Source: Collinsella sp. (lineage in GTDB: Bacteria; Actinomycetota; Coriobacteriia; Coriobacteriales; Coriobacteriaceae). From it: a stretch of DNA of 64,000 nt. The notes beneath the pieces were generated by a model. It was not told where the DNA came from. It was given only the letters and a program-made list of their open reading frames with translations, and ran no database searches. The stretch's first letter is position 1; each line of letters begins with the position of its first letter. A program made the position numbers and the translations under genes. This document shows positions 10,214 through 18,861 of this stretch, in pieces. The stretch is from the NCBI GenBank assembly GCA_019419525.1, contig DXZU01000021.1, positions 49,251 through 113,250 of the forward strand, in the 5' to 3' direction.

Positions 10214-10350
10214 GGCCTATCTACTACGTTTAGCCCGCATGGGTCGACTATGCCCGTGTTTTCGCAAAACTGGTAAGCCATCTACCTGCGGTTTTCATTT
10301 CGCAATTCTCGGTGTGGTCGAGGGCAACCGCTCAAACGTAGTAGATAGCC
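10214..10350. repeat. Long inverted repeat element between convergent genes
   Basis: GGCCTATCTACTACGTTT (10214-10231) is mirrored by AAACGTAGTAGATAGCC (10334-10350), differing by one inserted C. About 100 nt of moderately self-complementary sequence lies between. The element sits in the 239-nt gap between the convergent M24 peptidase and folC. No ORF is supported in it. Confidence 0.6.
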
Positions 10351-10395
10351 CCATTTCGTGACTAGCAGCCCAAATTGGCTGCCCCGTTGGCGGGG

Positions 10396-11739
10396 TTAGC
10401 GGAGCAGGCCTGCTACTTCGCCGGCCAGGGTGATGGTGCCGGCGGCAACGAAAGCCTCGCCCGCGGCATCGAAGGCTGCGAGGGCCTCGGACACGCTGGG
10501 ATACACGCTCGCGAGCTTATCGGCGTCCACCAGGGCAGCGAGTTCCTCTGCCGGCAGGGCGCGATCGGAATCGGTCTGGGTCACGGCCACGCGGGGGAAC
10601 GCCGGAACCAAAACGTCGACGATGCCCGCCACGTCCTTGTCGGCCAGCGCGGCACACAGCAACGTGGGACGATTTTCCACGCACGGATCGATCTCGTCCA
10701 GTGCGCTCACAAAGTTCTCGCAGCTCTGAGGGTTATGGCAGGCATCGATCAGCTTGAGCGGATTGGTCCCCAGCACGTCAAAACGACCCGGCGTGGGGCA
10801 GCCCATAAGCGATGCATCCAACGCATCGTGATCGAGCTCGCGGCCCAGATACCCCTCGCATAGCATAATCGCGCACGCTGCATTCTGCGGCTGATACGCC
10901 GGCTTAACCATGCTCGTCGCATAGATCGCACGCGGCGTGGTGCAGCTAAACTCAACCGTGTCGCCCACATGCGCCGGCACCTTAGTCGTGGCGTGGCTCA
11001 CCACGAGTGGCACCACACCGCACGCGCGGCAGCGGGCATCCATCACGCGCTGAACGCTCGCCTCGTGCGTGCCCTCGCCCAAAACAACCAAGCGCCCGGG
11101 TTTGATAACCGCAGCCTTCTCAGCCGCAATGGCTTCGAGCGTATCGCCCAAAATGCGCGTGTGATCGAGCCCGATGCCCGTAATGGCAACGGCAACGGGG
11201 TCGGTCGCACTCGTGGCGTCCCAACGTCCGCCCATGCCAACCTCGAGCACGGCAACATCCACCGCGGCCTCGGCAAACACGACAAGCGCGGCAGCCGTCA
11301 GCAGGTCAAACGGCGTGATGGTATAGGCGCGCTCCCCCGCCGCCACACGACGGGCATTCATGCGACGCCCCGCCTCGACGGCGGCGGAAACGCCACGGGC
11401 AAACGCCTCATCGCTCACGACGTGCCCATCGACCTCCATGCGCTCGGGATAGCGCACCAGCTGCGGCGACGTATACAGCGCGGTCTTGAGTCCCTCACCA
11501 CGAAGAATGGCAGCCGAAAAACGCGTAGTCGAAGTCTTGCCATTGGTACCGGCGACCTGAATGCAATCAAAATACTCATCCGGACGTCCCAGCTCATCGA
11601 GCATATCGACAACCGTCTCAAGCAGAGGTCCAGCATCCCCAGAAATCCGCCCCGTATCAGCAGCCAGCCCAACAGCCTCATCAAACGAAAGCAACTCAAA
11701 CGAGAAAGGAACGACATACGACCCAGAACGCTTAGCCAT
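10396..11739 (-). CDS. folC: Folylpolyglutamate/dihydrofolate synthase
   Basis: An ATP-dependent Mur-ligase-family enzyme that adds glutamate to folates, and in bacteria usually also to dihydropteroate. The 447-residue protein shows the P-loop VAGTNGKTSTTRF near residue 65, the family's YTSPQL, and ELEVGMGGRWDATSATDP with the GxGGRxDATN-type signature (here S replaces N). Downstream there is GLDHTRILG and a C-terminal Mur-like domain with DACHNPQS. The start at 11739 (MAKRSG) is preceded by GAGGGGA; a 7-codon longer start has no ribosome site. It follows valS on the same strand after a 280-nt gap holding a hairpin element and a terminator, so it is probably transcribed separately. Confidence 0.93.
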   Translation of the reverse strand: MAKRSGSYVVPFSFELLSFDEAVGLAADTGRISGDAGPLLETVVDMLDELGRPDEYFDCIQVAGTNGKTSTTRFSAAILRGEGLKTALYTSPQLVRYPERMEVDGHVVSDEAFARGVSAAVEAGRRMNARRVAAGERAYTITPFDLLTAAALVVFAEAAVDVAVLEVGMGGRWDATSATDPVAVAITGIGLDHTRILGDTLEAIAAEKAAVIKPGRLVVLGEGTHEASVQRVMDARCRACGVVPLVVSHATTKVPAHVGDTVEFSCTTPRAIYATSMVKPAYQPQNAACAIMLCEGYLGRELDHDALDASLMGCPTPGRFDVLGTNPLKLIDACHNPQSCENFVSALDEIDPCVENRPTLLCAALADKDVAGIVDVLVPAFPRVAVTQTDSDRALPAEELAALVDADKLASVYPSVSEALAAFDAAGEAFVAAGTITLAGEVAGLLR

Positions 11740-11760
11740 AACCCAAAGTCCCCTCAACAT

Positions 11761-11793
11761 AAAAAGAGGCCCGTACTAAACAACGAGCCCCTC
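11761..11793 (-). terminator. Probable terminator downstream of valS
   Basis: An imperfect hairpin (GAGGGGCTCGT with ACGGGCCTC) followed by TTTTT on the minus strand, just before the folC start. Confidence 0.55.
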
Positions 11794-11899
11794 CCATACA
11801 AAATATCAGCCAAACACCGCTTTGCAGCAGAATCAAGGCCACAACCCAGTGGCCCTAACGCACCAGTTACAAACAACCACGTAACCGCACTAGGAGCGG

Positions 11900-12000
11900 C
11901 CCGATGCTTTGCTCGCCGCAAGTTCCGCACGCAAAGGACAGCACTTAATGTGCTGTCCGTCTTGCGCAGGACTGTCCGCAGTAGCGAGCAAAGCATCGGG
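11900..12000 (+). repeat. Palindromic element, copy A (downstream of valS)
   Basis: Outer 17-bp perfect arms (CCCGATGCTTTGCTCGC at 11900-11916, complement at 11984-12000) enclose a second hairpin, GGACAGCAC-TTAAT-GTGCTGTCC at 11936-11958. The core read on the plus strand (TTCCGCACGC, hairpin, TTGCGCAGGACT) matches the minus-strand core of the element at 14737-14849, although the outer arms are unrelated. It lies 19 nt after the valS stop. Confidence 0.75.
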
Positions 12001-12019
12001 ACGCGCCCCCAAGTTAGAC

Positions 12020-14716
12020 CTACGAGAAGTCAGCAACCTGAGCAGTCAGCGCTGCCAGGATCTCCTTGAGCTCAGCTGCACGGTCCCTCTTCTTCTGGAC
12101 CACCGCGGGCGCGGCCTTGGCCACAAAGCCCTCGTTGGCCAGCGTCTTCTTGCAGCCGGCGAGCTCCTTCTGGGCCGCGGCAATCTCCTTCTCCAGGCGC
12201 GCCTTCTCGGCCGAAAGATCAACCTTGCCCTCGAGCACCACAAAGACCTCGACGCCGCTATCGACCACGGCAATGCTCGCGGCCGGCTTCTCGACGTCGA
12301 TACCCATGACCAGCGAAGCGGTGTTCGCCAGCGGCTCGATGGTCGAGCGCAGGCTCTCGAGCTTCTCAATATCCTCGGCACCGGCGCGCACGACAACGTC
12401 GAGCTCGGCCTTGGGGCTCAAGCGATAACGCGAACGCGTGGCGCGGGCGGCGGAAACGACGGTACGGCACAGCTCAAACGCGCGCTCGGCGTCCTCGTCG
12501 ACGTACTTGGCGTAGTCGGCGGGCTCGGGCCACTTGGCGATCATGAGCGCCTCGGCGCGGTCAACGTTGCCCTCGGCGTCCAGGTCGAGCACGCTCGCCG
12601 GCATGTTGTCCCAAATCTCCTCGGTGACAAACGGCATAAGCGGGTGCATCAGGCGAATGGAGGTGTCGAGCACAAAGATCAGGTTGCGCTGGGCCTGCAG
12701 ACGGCCCTCGCCCTTCAGGCGGGCCTTGGTGACCTCGACGTACCAGTCGCAGACCTCGTTCCAGAAGAACTGCTGCACGCCGCGAGCCATATCGCCAAAG
12801 GTGTAGTTCTCGATACCCTCGGTAACCATCTTCACGGCCTTGGCCAGACGGCTGAACATCCAGGCGTCAGCCGGCGTCTCCACGACGGGCTCGCCGGGCG
12901 TGTAGCCCTCCATGTTCATGAGCAGGAAGCGGCTGGCGTTCCAGATCTTGGTCACAAACGACTTGGCCTGCTCGGTGCGCGGGCTGTCGATGAGCTGCTT
13001 AGTCTTCTTGTCGATGTTCGCGTCAAACTTGACATCCTGGTTGTTGGTGCACAGCGTCAGCAGGTTGTAGCGCATGGCATCGGCGCCGTACATGCCAATG
13101 AGGTCCATGGGGTCAACGCCGTTGCCCTTGGACTTGGACATGCGGCTGCCGTCCTTGGCCAAGATCGTCGGGTAGATGACGACGTCCTTAAACGGCACCT
13201 CGTCCAAGAAGTACAGCGAGCTCATAACCATGCGAGCAACCCACAGCGCGATGATGTCGCGTGCGGTGACGAGTGCCGTCGTGGGGTGATGGCCCTCGAG
13301 CAGCTCCGGCTTTTGCGGCCAGCCCTGCGTGGCAAAGGTCCACAGCTGCGAGCTGAACCAGGTGTCCAGCACGTTCTCGTCCTGGTGCACGTGATGGCCG
13401 CCGCACTTGGGGCACACGTCGGTATCCTCGGTCAGAGCGTCCTCCCAGCCGCAGTCCTCGCAGTAGAACACGGGGATACGGTGGCCCCACCACAGCTGGC
13501 GGCTAATGCACCAGTCCTTGAGGTTCTCCATCCAGGTGGTGTAGGTCTGCGTCCAGCGCGCGGGGTGGAAGGTGACCTTGCCAGAGTTGACGGCGTCGAG
13601 CGCCGGCCCCTTGAGCTTGTCGACGGCGACGAACCACTGCTCGGACAGCCACGGCTCCAGGGCGGAGTCGCAACGGTAGCAGTGCATGACGGAGTGATCG
13701 AGGTCCTCGACGTGATCGAGCAGGCCGTGCTCCTCGAACCACTTAATGACGGCCTCGCGGCACTCGTCGCGGTTCATGCCGGTGAACTCGCCGTAGCCCT
13801 CGACGACCACTGCGTGCTCATCGAAGATATTGATCTGCGGCAGATCGTGGGCCTGACCCATAGCGTAGTCGTTGGGGTCGTGGGCCGGGGTGACCTTGAC
13901 GAAGCCGGAGCCAAAGTTGGCATTGACGTGCCAATCCTCAAAGATGCGGATCTCGCGGTCGACGATGGGGAGCTTGACGGTCTTACCCACAAAGGCGGCC
14001 TTCTCGGGGTCCTTCGGGGAGACGGCGACGCCCGTGTCGCCGAGCATGGTCTCGGGGCGCGTGGTAGCGACGACGATGTAGTCCTGGCCGTTGACCGGCT
14101 CGGTCAGCGGGTAGCGCAGGTGCCACAGGTGGCCCTTCTCGTCCTTATACTCGGCCTCGTCGTCCGAGATGGCGGTGGTGCAGTTGGGGCACCAGTTGAC
14201 GATGCGCTTGCCACGGTAGATCAGGCCGTCGTGGTACCAGTCGCAGAACACCTTGCGCACGGCCTGGGCGTAGTCCTCGTCCATGGTAAAGCGCTCGTTA
14301 TCGAAGTCGACGGAGCAGCCCATGCGCTTGATCTGCTCGACGATGATGCCGCCGTACTCGTGGGTCCAATCCCAGCAGGCGTCGACAAACTTGTCGCGAC
14401 CGATCTCCAGACGACTGATGCCCTCGCTCTTGAGCTTCTTGTCGACCTTGGTCTGCGTGGCGATACCGGCGTGGTCGGTGCCGAGCACCCAGCGCGTGGA
14501 CTTGCCGCGCATGCGGGCCATACGGATGATGGCGTCCTGGATGGAGTCGTCGGTGGCGTGACCCATGTGGAGCTTGCCGGTCACGTTGGGAGGCGGAATG
14601 GTGACGGTGCAGTCGCCCACGCCCTCGCGGCGCTTGTAGTAGCCGCCGTCGAGCCACTTCTGCAGGATCGCCGGCTCGTTGGTCGACGGATCGTAGTTCT
14701 TGGGCATTTCTTCCAT
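12020..14716 (-). CDS. valS: Valyl-tRNA synthetase
   Basis: Class I synthetase charging tRNA-Val, with CP1 editing of mischarged threonine. The 898-residue protein has the HIGH-type motif PPPNVTGKLHMGHA near residue 40 and the KMSKS motif DGSRMSKSKGN near residue 520. A zinc-ribbon-like insertion (CEDCGW, later CPKCGGHH) occurs in the middle. The C-terminus is the family coiled coil (AEKARLEKEIAAAQKELAG). The start at 14716 (MEEMPK) has AGGGAGAG upstream; the longer frame to 14770 runs through a hairpin arm and is rejected. The gene is flanked on both sides by related palindromic elements in opposite orientation, the upstream one ending 20 nt before the start codon. Confidence 0.97.
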   Translation of the reverse strand: MEEMPKNYDPSTNEPAILQKWLDGGYYKRREGVGDCTVTIPPPNVTGKLHMGHATDDSIQDAIIRMARMRGKSTRWVLGTDHAGIATQTKVDKKLKSEGISRLEIGRDKFVDACWDWTHEYGGIIVEQIKRMGCSVDFDNERFTMDEDYAQAVRKVFCDWYHDGLIYRGKRIVNWCPNCTTAISDDEAEYKDEKGHLWHLRYPLTEPVNGQDYIVVATTRPETMLGDTGVAVSPKDPEKAAFVGKTVKLPIVDREIRIFEDWHVNANFGSGFVKVTPAHDPNDYAMGQAHDLPQINIFDEHAVVVEGYGEFTGMNRDECREAVIKWFEEHGLLDHVEDLDHSVMHCYRCDSALEPWLSEQWFVAVDKLKGPALDAVNSGKVTFHPARWTQTYTTWMENLKDWCISRQLWWGHRIPVFYCEDCGWEDALTEDTDVCPKCGGHHVHQDENVLDTWFSSQLWTFATQGWPQKPELLEGHHPTTALVTARDIIALWVARMVMSSLYFLDEVPFKDVVIYPTILAKDGSRMSKSKGNGVDPMDLIGMYGADAMRYNLLTLCTNNQDVKFDANIDKKTKQLIDSPRTEQAKSFVTKIWNASRFLLMNMEGYTPGEPVVETPADAWMFSRLAKAVKMVTEGIENYTFGDMARGVQQFFWNEVCDWYVEVTKARLKGEGRLQAQRNLIFVLDTSIRLMHPLMPFVTEEIWDNMPASVLDLDAEGNVDRAEALMIAKWPEPADYAKYVDEDAERAFELCRTVVSAARATRSRYRLSPKAELDVVVRAGAEDIEKLESLRSTIEPLANTASLVMGIDVEKPAASIAVVDSGVEVFVVLEGKVDLSAEKARLEKEIAAAQKELAGCKKTLANEGFVAKAAPAVVQKKRDRAAELKEILAALTAQVADFS

Positions 14717-14736
14717 ATATCTCTCCCTGTCCCGCC

Positions 14737-14849
14737 GGCGTGTCCGCCTGCTTGGTTTTCGCTCGGTCAAGTCCTGGCTCGCACGAAGAGCACGTTTAGT
14801 GCTCTTCGGCTCGTGCGGAATCTACGAAAACCAAGCAGGCGGACACGCC
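14737..14849 (-). repeat. Palindromic element, copy B (valS leader)
   Basis: Perfect 25-bp arms (14737-14761 and 14825-14849, beginning GGCGTGTCCGCCTGC) enclose CGAAGAGCAC-TAAAC-GTGCTCTTCG (14784-14808) on the minus strand. Its minus-strand core (TTCCGCACGAGC, hairpin, TGCGAGCCAGGACT) is related to the element after valS. As RNA it would form a long hairpin ending about 20 nt before the valS start codon. Confidence 0.75.
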
Positions 14850-14925
14850 TTAGGTATCGATTACTTCAGTCTGAAGGTACTAGCTAAACAATCTCACAGA
14901 ATAGCACAGGCATACCTACCAAAAA

Positions 14926-15004
14926 GGGACAGGTTTATTTTGGCAGGTTTTATCAGGCAGAATGGCGTTTGCCCATATAAAACCGACCAAAATAAACCTG
15001 TCCC
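14926..15004. repeat. 28-bp-arm palindrome, probable clpX terminator
   Basis: GGGACAGGTTTATTTTGG-CAGGTTTTAT (14926-14953) is mirrored at 14977-15004 with a two-base difference. On the minus strand the stem is followed by CCCTTTTTGG, so it could end clpX transcription. It differs from the valS elements and resembles the GGGACA-type hairpin near 24316. Confidence 0.7.
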
Positions 15005-15012
15005 TAAATGGC

Positions 15013-15040
15013 AGGTCCCGCAGTGGTTGCCGCGGGACCT
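15013..15040 (-). terminator. Hairpin after clpX
   Basis: AGGTCCCGC pairs with GCGGGACCT, 14 nt after the clpX stop, without a T tract of its own. The larger palindrome at 14926-15004 follows directly. Confidence 0.45.
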
Positions 15041-15053
15041 AAACGGGCGCTAT

Positions 15054-16463
15054 TTACCCGTAGATGCGGTGGGGTTGCTCCTCGCCCTTAACGGAGGCTT
15101 CGGTCACGATGACCTTGGAAACGCCCTCCTCGCTGGGAAGGTCGAACATCGTCTGCTGAAGCACGTCTTCGCAGATGGCGCGCAGGCCGCGGGCGCCGGT
15201 CTTGCGAGCAAGCGCCATGCGGGCGATCTCGTGCAGGGCCGCGTCCTCAAACTCAAGATCGACATCCTCGAGCTGGAACATCTTGCGGTACTGGCGCACC
15301 ACGGCGTTCTTGGGCTCGGTCAGGATCGACACCAGGTCGTCCTCATCGAGCGCCTGCGTCTGGGTGACGACGGGCGTACGGCCCACGAACTCGGGGATCA
15401 TGCCAAAGGCGTTGAGGTCCTGCGGGAGCACCTGGCGCAGCAGGTCGTTCTCGTCGACCGAGGTGGGGCCGGCGATCTCGGAGTTAAAGCCCACGCCCTT
15501 GTTGCCAACACGGTCGGCGATGATCTTATCCAGGCCCACAAAGGCACCGCCGCAGATGAACAGGATGTTGGTCGTGTCGATCTGCAGCAGCTCCTGCTGG
15601 GGATGCTTGCGGCCGCCGGTGGGCGGAACGCTTGCCACCGTGCCCTCAAGGATCTTAAGCAGTGCCTGCTGAACGCCCTCGCCCGAGACGTCGCGGGTGA
15701 TGGAGAGGTTCTCGGCCTTGCGGGCAATCTTGTCGATCTCGTCCACATAGATGATGCCCACCTGCGCGCGCTCAATATCGCCATCGGCGGCGTTGATGAG
15801 TTTGAGCAGGATGTTCTCCACGTCCTCGCCCACGTAACCGGCCTCGGTGAGCGCGGTGGCGTCGGCGATGGCAAACGGCACCTCGAGGATGCGCGCGAGC
15901 GTCTGGGCGAGCAGGGTCTTGCCGGTGCCGGTGGGACCGAGCAGCAAGATGTTGGACTTGGCGAGCTCCACCTCGTCCATATCGTCGTCGAGCTGCGAGT
16001 CCAAGCCGTCGTCAAAGGCTGAAAGCGCAGCACCGCCCTCGATCACGCGGCGGTAGTGGTTGTACACGGCCACCGACATGGCGCGCTTGGCGTCCTCCTG
16101 GCCCATAACATAGGCCGAAAGCTCGGCATAGATCTCGTGCGGCGTCGGCACGTGCGTGATGACCTGGCGGGCGTCGTCCTCCAGCTCAAAACCCTCAGCT
16201 TCAGGATCTACAGCAGGCTGACCGGCAGCCTGGCCGTGGTCGTTGAGGAAACCCGGCAGCTTGCCGTTGCGGGCGGCGTCCATAAAGTCCGAAGCCAGCG
16301 ACTCCTCAAGGATTTCGGAGCAGGCGGCGACGCACTCGTCACAGATAAAGATGTTGGTCGGGCCCTTAACAAGGCGGCGAACCTGACCCTGCTCTTTTCC
16401 GCAGAAGGAACAGCGGATGGGGTTGCCGTTCTCGTCGAAGTTGTCCTGCATGTTACCGGCCAT
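15054..16463 (-). CDS. clpX: ClpX, ATP-binding specificity subunit of ClpXP protease
   Basis: Hexameric AAA+ unfoldase that delivers substrates to ClpP. The 469-residue protein has the N-terminal C4 zinc domain (CSFCGKEQ near residue 18, then CDECVAAC), Walker A GPTGTGKT near residue 175, Walker B IIYVDEIDKIA and the C-terminal sensor region GARGLRAI. Long acidic linkers separate the zinc and AAA+ domains (DDGLDSQLDDDMDE), more extended than in E. coli ClpX. The ATG at 16463 overlaps the ribosome site region of the clpP stop (TAGGATG), so the two are translationally coupled. The IGF-type loop for ClpP docking is not obvious by eye. Confidence 0.97.
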   Translation of the reverse strand: MAGNMQDNFDENGNPIRCSFCGKEQGQVRRLVKGPTNIFICDECVAACSEILEESLASDFMDAARNGKLPGFLNDHGQAAGQPAVDPEAEGFELEDDARQVITHVPTPHEIYAELSAYVMGQEDAKRAMSVAVYNHYRRVIEGGAALSAFDDGLDSQLDDDMDEVELAKSNILLLGPTGTGKTLLAQTLARILEVPFAIADATALTEAGYVGEDVENILLKLINAADGDIERAQVGIIYVDEIDKIARKAENLSITRDVSGEGVQQALLKILEGTVASVPPTGGRKHPQQELLQIDTTNILFICGGAFVGLDKIIADRVGNKGVGFNSEIAGPTSVDENDLLRQVLPQDLNAFGMIPEFVGRTPVVTQTQALDEDDLVSILTEPKNAVVRQYRKMFQLEDVDLEFEDAALHEIARMALARKTGARGLRAICEDVLQQTMFDLPSEEGVSKVIVTEASVKGEEQPHRIYG

Positions 16464-16464
16464 C

Positions 16465-17085
16465 CTAGGCGTCCTTCGCGGCGAGATCGCGCGAGGTGAC
16501 GATACGGTCGATCAGGCCGTAGTCGAGGGCCTCGGCAGCGGTCAAGTAATTGTCACGCTCGGTATCGGCCTGGACCTTCTCGATAGGCTGGCCCGAGGCG
16601 TCGGACAGAATCTGGTTGAGCTCGCGGCGGGTCTTCTTGATCTCCTCGGCCACGATCTCGATCTCGGTCTGCTGACCCTGGGCACCGCCGCTGGGCTGGT
16701 GAATCATGACCTTGGAGTGCGGCAGGCAGAAGCGCTTGCCCTTGGCGCCGGCCGAAAGCAGCACGGCGGCCATAGACGCGGCCATACCCACGCAAATGGT
16801 GGAGACCTGCGGCTTAATGAAGTTCATGGTGTCCAGAATCGCCAGGCCGGAGTAGACCTCGCCACCGGGCGAATTGATATAGAGCGAGATATCCTTCTCG
16901 GCATCCTGGCTCTCAAGATGCAGCAGCTGGGCAACGACCAGGTTGGCGCTGACGGAGTTGATCTCCTCGCCCAAGAAGATAATGCGGTCGTTGAGCAGGC
17001 GCGAATAGATATCGTAGCTGCGCTCGCCGCGCGGCGTCTGCTCGATAACGTATGGCACGAGGGCGGAATCGAACTTAGCGATCAT
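16465..17085 (-). CDS. clpP: ClpP, ATP-dependent Clp protease proteolytic subunit
   Basis: Serine protease forming the 14-subunit chamber of ClpXP. The catalytic triad is visible: Ser in GMAASMAA, His in MIHQPSGG and Asp in ADTERDNYL. Length is 206 residues from the ATG at 17085 (MIAKFD), which has GGAG at 7 nt. A start four codons upstream (17097) is possible but has a weaker site. The motif YINSPGGEVY and an N-terminal VIEQTPRGERSYDI, which forms the axial loop, are typical. It lies between tig and clpX on one strand, the common tig-clpP-clpX order. A hairpin upstream separates it from tig. Confidence 0.97.
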   Translation of the reverse strand: MIAKFDSALVPYVIEQTPRGERSYDIYSRLLNDRIIFLGEEINSVSANLVVAQLLHLESQDAEKDISLYINSPGGEVYSGLAILDTMNFIKPQVSTICVGMAASMAAVLLSAGAKGKRFCLPHSKVMIHQPSGGAQGQQTEIEIVAEEIKKTRRELNQILSDASGQPIEKVQADTERDNYLTAAEALDYGLIDRIVTSRDLAAKDA

Positions 17086-17131
17086 ACGCATCTCCATTTC
17101 TCTTACGGACCAATAGTGGTTCTAGACAAAC

Positions 17132-17170
17132 GTACGGTGCCCGCATGCTATGCATTGGCTGGCACCGTAC
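17132..17170 (-). terminator. Intercistronic hairpin between tig and clpP
   Basis: GTACGGTGCC (17132-17141) pairs with GGCACCGTAC (17161-17170) around a 19-nt loop. No long T tract follows on the minus strand, so it may be a processing or attenuation site rather than a full terminator. Confidence 0.5.
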
Positions 17171-17247
17171 GAAGCAACCGGATAACCGGCTTATAACTTT
17201 ACCCCATCACGGGCGCACGCAAGCGCTCGTGGGCAAGGTGGCGAGAA

Positions 17248-18546
17248 TTACTCGGCGTCCTTGGCGGTCTCGTCGACCTCGGTCACCTTGGCGTTCTCGA
17301 CCAGGTGATCGACGGCCTTGGAGCGACGGATGGACTCACGGACGGCAGGCATGCGGCCATCGGCGATGAACTCGGCCTTGGATGCCTCGACGTCCTTGAC
17401 GCCGGCCTTCTCGAACTCGGCGTTGATGTCGTCCTCGGTGACCTCGATCTTGAGCTCACGGGCGAGGGCGTCGAGGGCCAGGGACTCACGGGCAACGTCG
17501 TTGGCCTGCTTGTGCAGGTCGCCGATGAACTGCTCCATGGTCAGGCCGGAAGCGGGCAGCCAGGTGTCGAGCGTCATGCCACGGGCGGCGAGGTTGGACA
17601 GGAAGTTCTGGCCAAGCTCCTCAAAGACGGACTGCTCGTAGTCGGCGTCCATCTCGTCGAGCTGCAGGCGCTCGGCGAGAGCGGAGACGCAACGGTTCTC
17701 CTTCTCGGCCGGGAGGCGGGAAGCCTTGTCCTGCTCGATCTCGATCTTGATGGCGTCGCGCATGGCCTCGATGCTGTCAAAGCCAAAGTCGGACTTGACG
17801 AGCTCGTCGGTGAGCTCGGGGGTGTTGCGGACCTTGATGCCCTTGACGGTGACCTCGACGGTGTGGGTCTCGGCCTCCTCGCCCTCCTCGACCTCGTCGG
17901 TCCAGGTGACGGTCTTGACGTCGTCGACGTTAGCGCCGATCAGGGCCTCGTTGAACTCGGCGGGGTTGCTGTCGCTACCGGCGATGAGCATGCGGCCCTC
18001 AGCAGCGAAGTTGTCGGCGTTCTCGACGGCCTTGAGGTCGACGGTGACGTAGTCCTCGGCCTCGACGGCGCGACCCTCAACGTCCTCGAAGGTGGCACGG
18101 TAGTTGAGGAGCATCTCGACCTGGTTGTTGATCTCGGACTCGGTGACCTCCGCAGGGGGCATCTCGATCTCGACAGCGTCGAAGGAGGAGAGCTCAGCGG
18201 CAGGACGCAGGGAGAACTCGACGGTGTAGGTGTAGTCCTCGTGATCCTTGGCGAGGTCGAGGTCCTTGTAGTCACCGTTCTTGGTGGGGACGATGTCCAG
18301 CTCGTTGAGGACGGCGGGCTCGTTGGCGGCGATCAGGTCGTTGGTGGCCTGAGCGAGGGTAGCCTCGGCGCCAAGTGCGGAGTCGATGACCGGACGGGGG
18401 GCCTTACCGGCGCGGAAGCCCGGGAAGCGGTACTTCTTGGCGGTGTCCTTGTAAGCCTTCTTGATCGCGGCGTCGACGTCGGCGGCCGAGATGGTGACCG
18501 TAGCGGTGAGCTTGGCGTCCTTGACGTCAGAAGCGGTGATGTTCAA
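17248..18546 (-). CDS. tig: Trigger factor, ribosome-associated chaperone
   Basis: Ribosome-bound folding chaperone with peptidyl-prolyl isomerase activity. From a TTG start at 18546 the protein has 432 residues, the length of the E. coli protein. That TTG lies 6 nt after GAGGAGG, whereas upstream ATG and GTG starts put the ribosome site inside or too close to the gene. The ribosome-docking signature FRAGKAPRPVI (usual GFRxGKxP) is near residue 45. A central FKBP-like domain with VEGRAVEAEDYVTVDL and a helical C-terminal chaperone domain follow. The acidic C-terminus is typical. It precedes clpP and clpX on the same strand. Confidence 0.93.
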   Translation of the reverse strand: MNITASDVKDAKLTATVTISAADVDAAIKKAYKDTAKKYRFPGFRAGKAPRPVIDSALGAEATLAQATNDLIAANEPAVLNELDIVPTKNGDYKDLDLAKDHEDYTYTVEFSLRPAAELSSFDAVEIEMPPAEVTESEINNQVEMLLNYRATFEDVEGRAVEAEDYVTVDLKAVENADNFAAEGRMLIAGSDSNPAEFNEALIGANVDDVKTVTWTDEVEEGEEAETHTVEVTVKGIKVRNTPELTDELVKSDFGFDSIEAMRDAIKIEIEQDKASRLPAEKENRCVSALAERLQLDEMDADYEQSVFEELGQNFLSNLAARGMTLDTWLPASGLTMEQFIGDLHKQANDVARESLALDALARELKIEVTEDDINAEFEKAGVKDVEASKAEFIADGRMPAVRESIRRSKAVDHLVENAKVTEVDETAKDAE

Positions 18547-18637
18547 CACGTTCCTCCTCATACTGCCCAGCTTATCTGAGGTGCTGGTACCTTTATGCAA
18601 CAAAGAGTCGCGACGGCGGGAGCCGACGCAGATGCGT

Positions 18638-18721
18638 TGGTGCGGGCGAAAGGACTCGAACCTTCACGGGAATCCCACCAGAACCTAAATCTGGCGCGTC
18701 TACCAATTCCGCCACGCCCGC
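18638..18721 (-). tRNA. tRNA-Leu (UAG)
   Basis: The minus strand starts GCGGGCGTGGCGGAATTGG, has anticodon loop TTTAGGT in a CCAGA/TCTGG stem, a long class II variable arm, the T-arm GGTTCGAGTCC, and ends in an encoded CCA at 18638-18640. The acceptor stem GCGGGCG pairs perfectly. Confidence 0.95.
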
Positions 18722-18861
18722 ATGAGCGCACAGACTAGGAATGATAGCAGATACGAACGACAAGCGCACGCACACGTTTTACAGGCTCACGACCTCACCA
18801 CGAGTGCGAAAGGCGGAACGAGTTGCCCCGCCCCGCCAATTACGACTTGTTCGCCGACCCG

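Noticed and set aside
11909..14887. 992-codon open frame on the plus strand
   Set aside because: It is the antisense of valS in a GC-rich genome. It has low-complexity Leu/Val/Gly/His composition and no motifs.
14717..14900. T-box leader for valS
   Set aside because: No T-box consensus and no terminator/antiterminator pair; the region is a palindromic repeat element.
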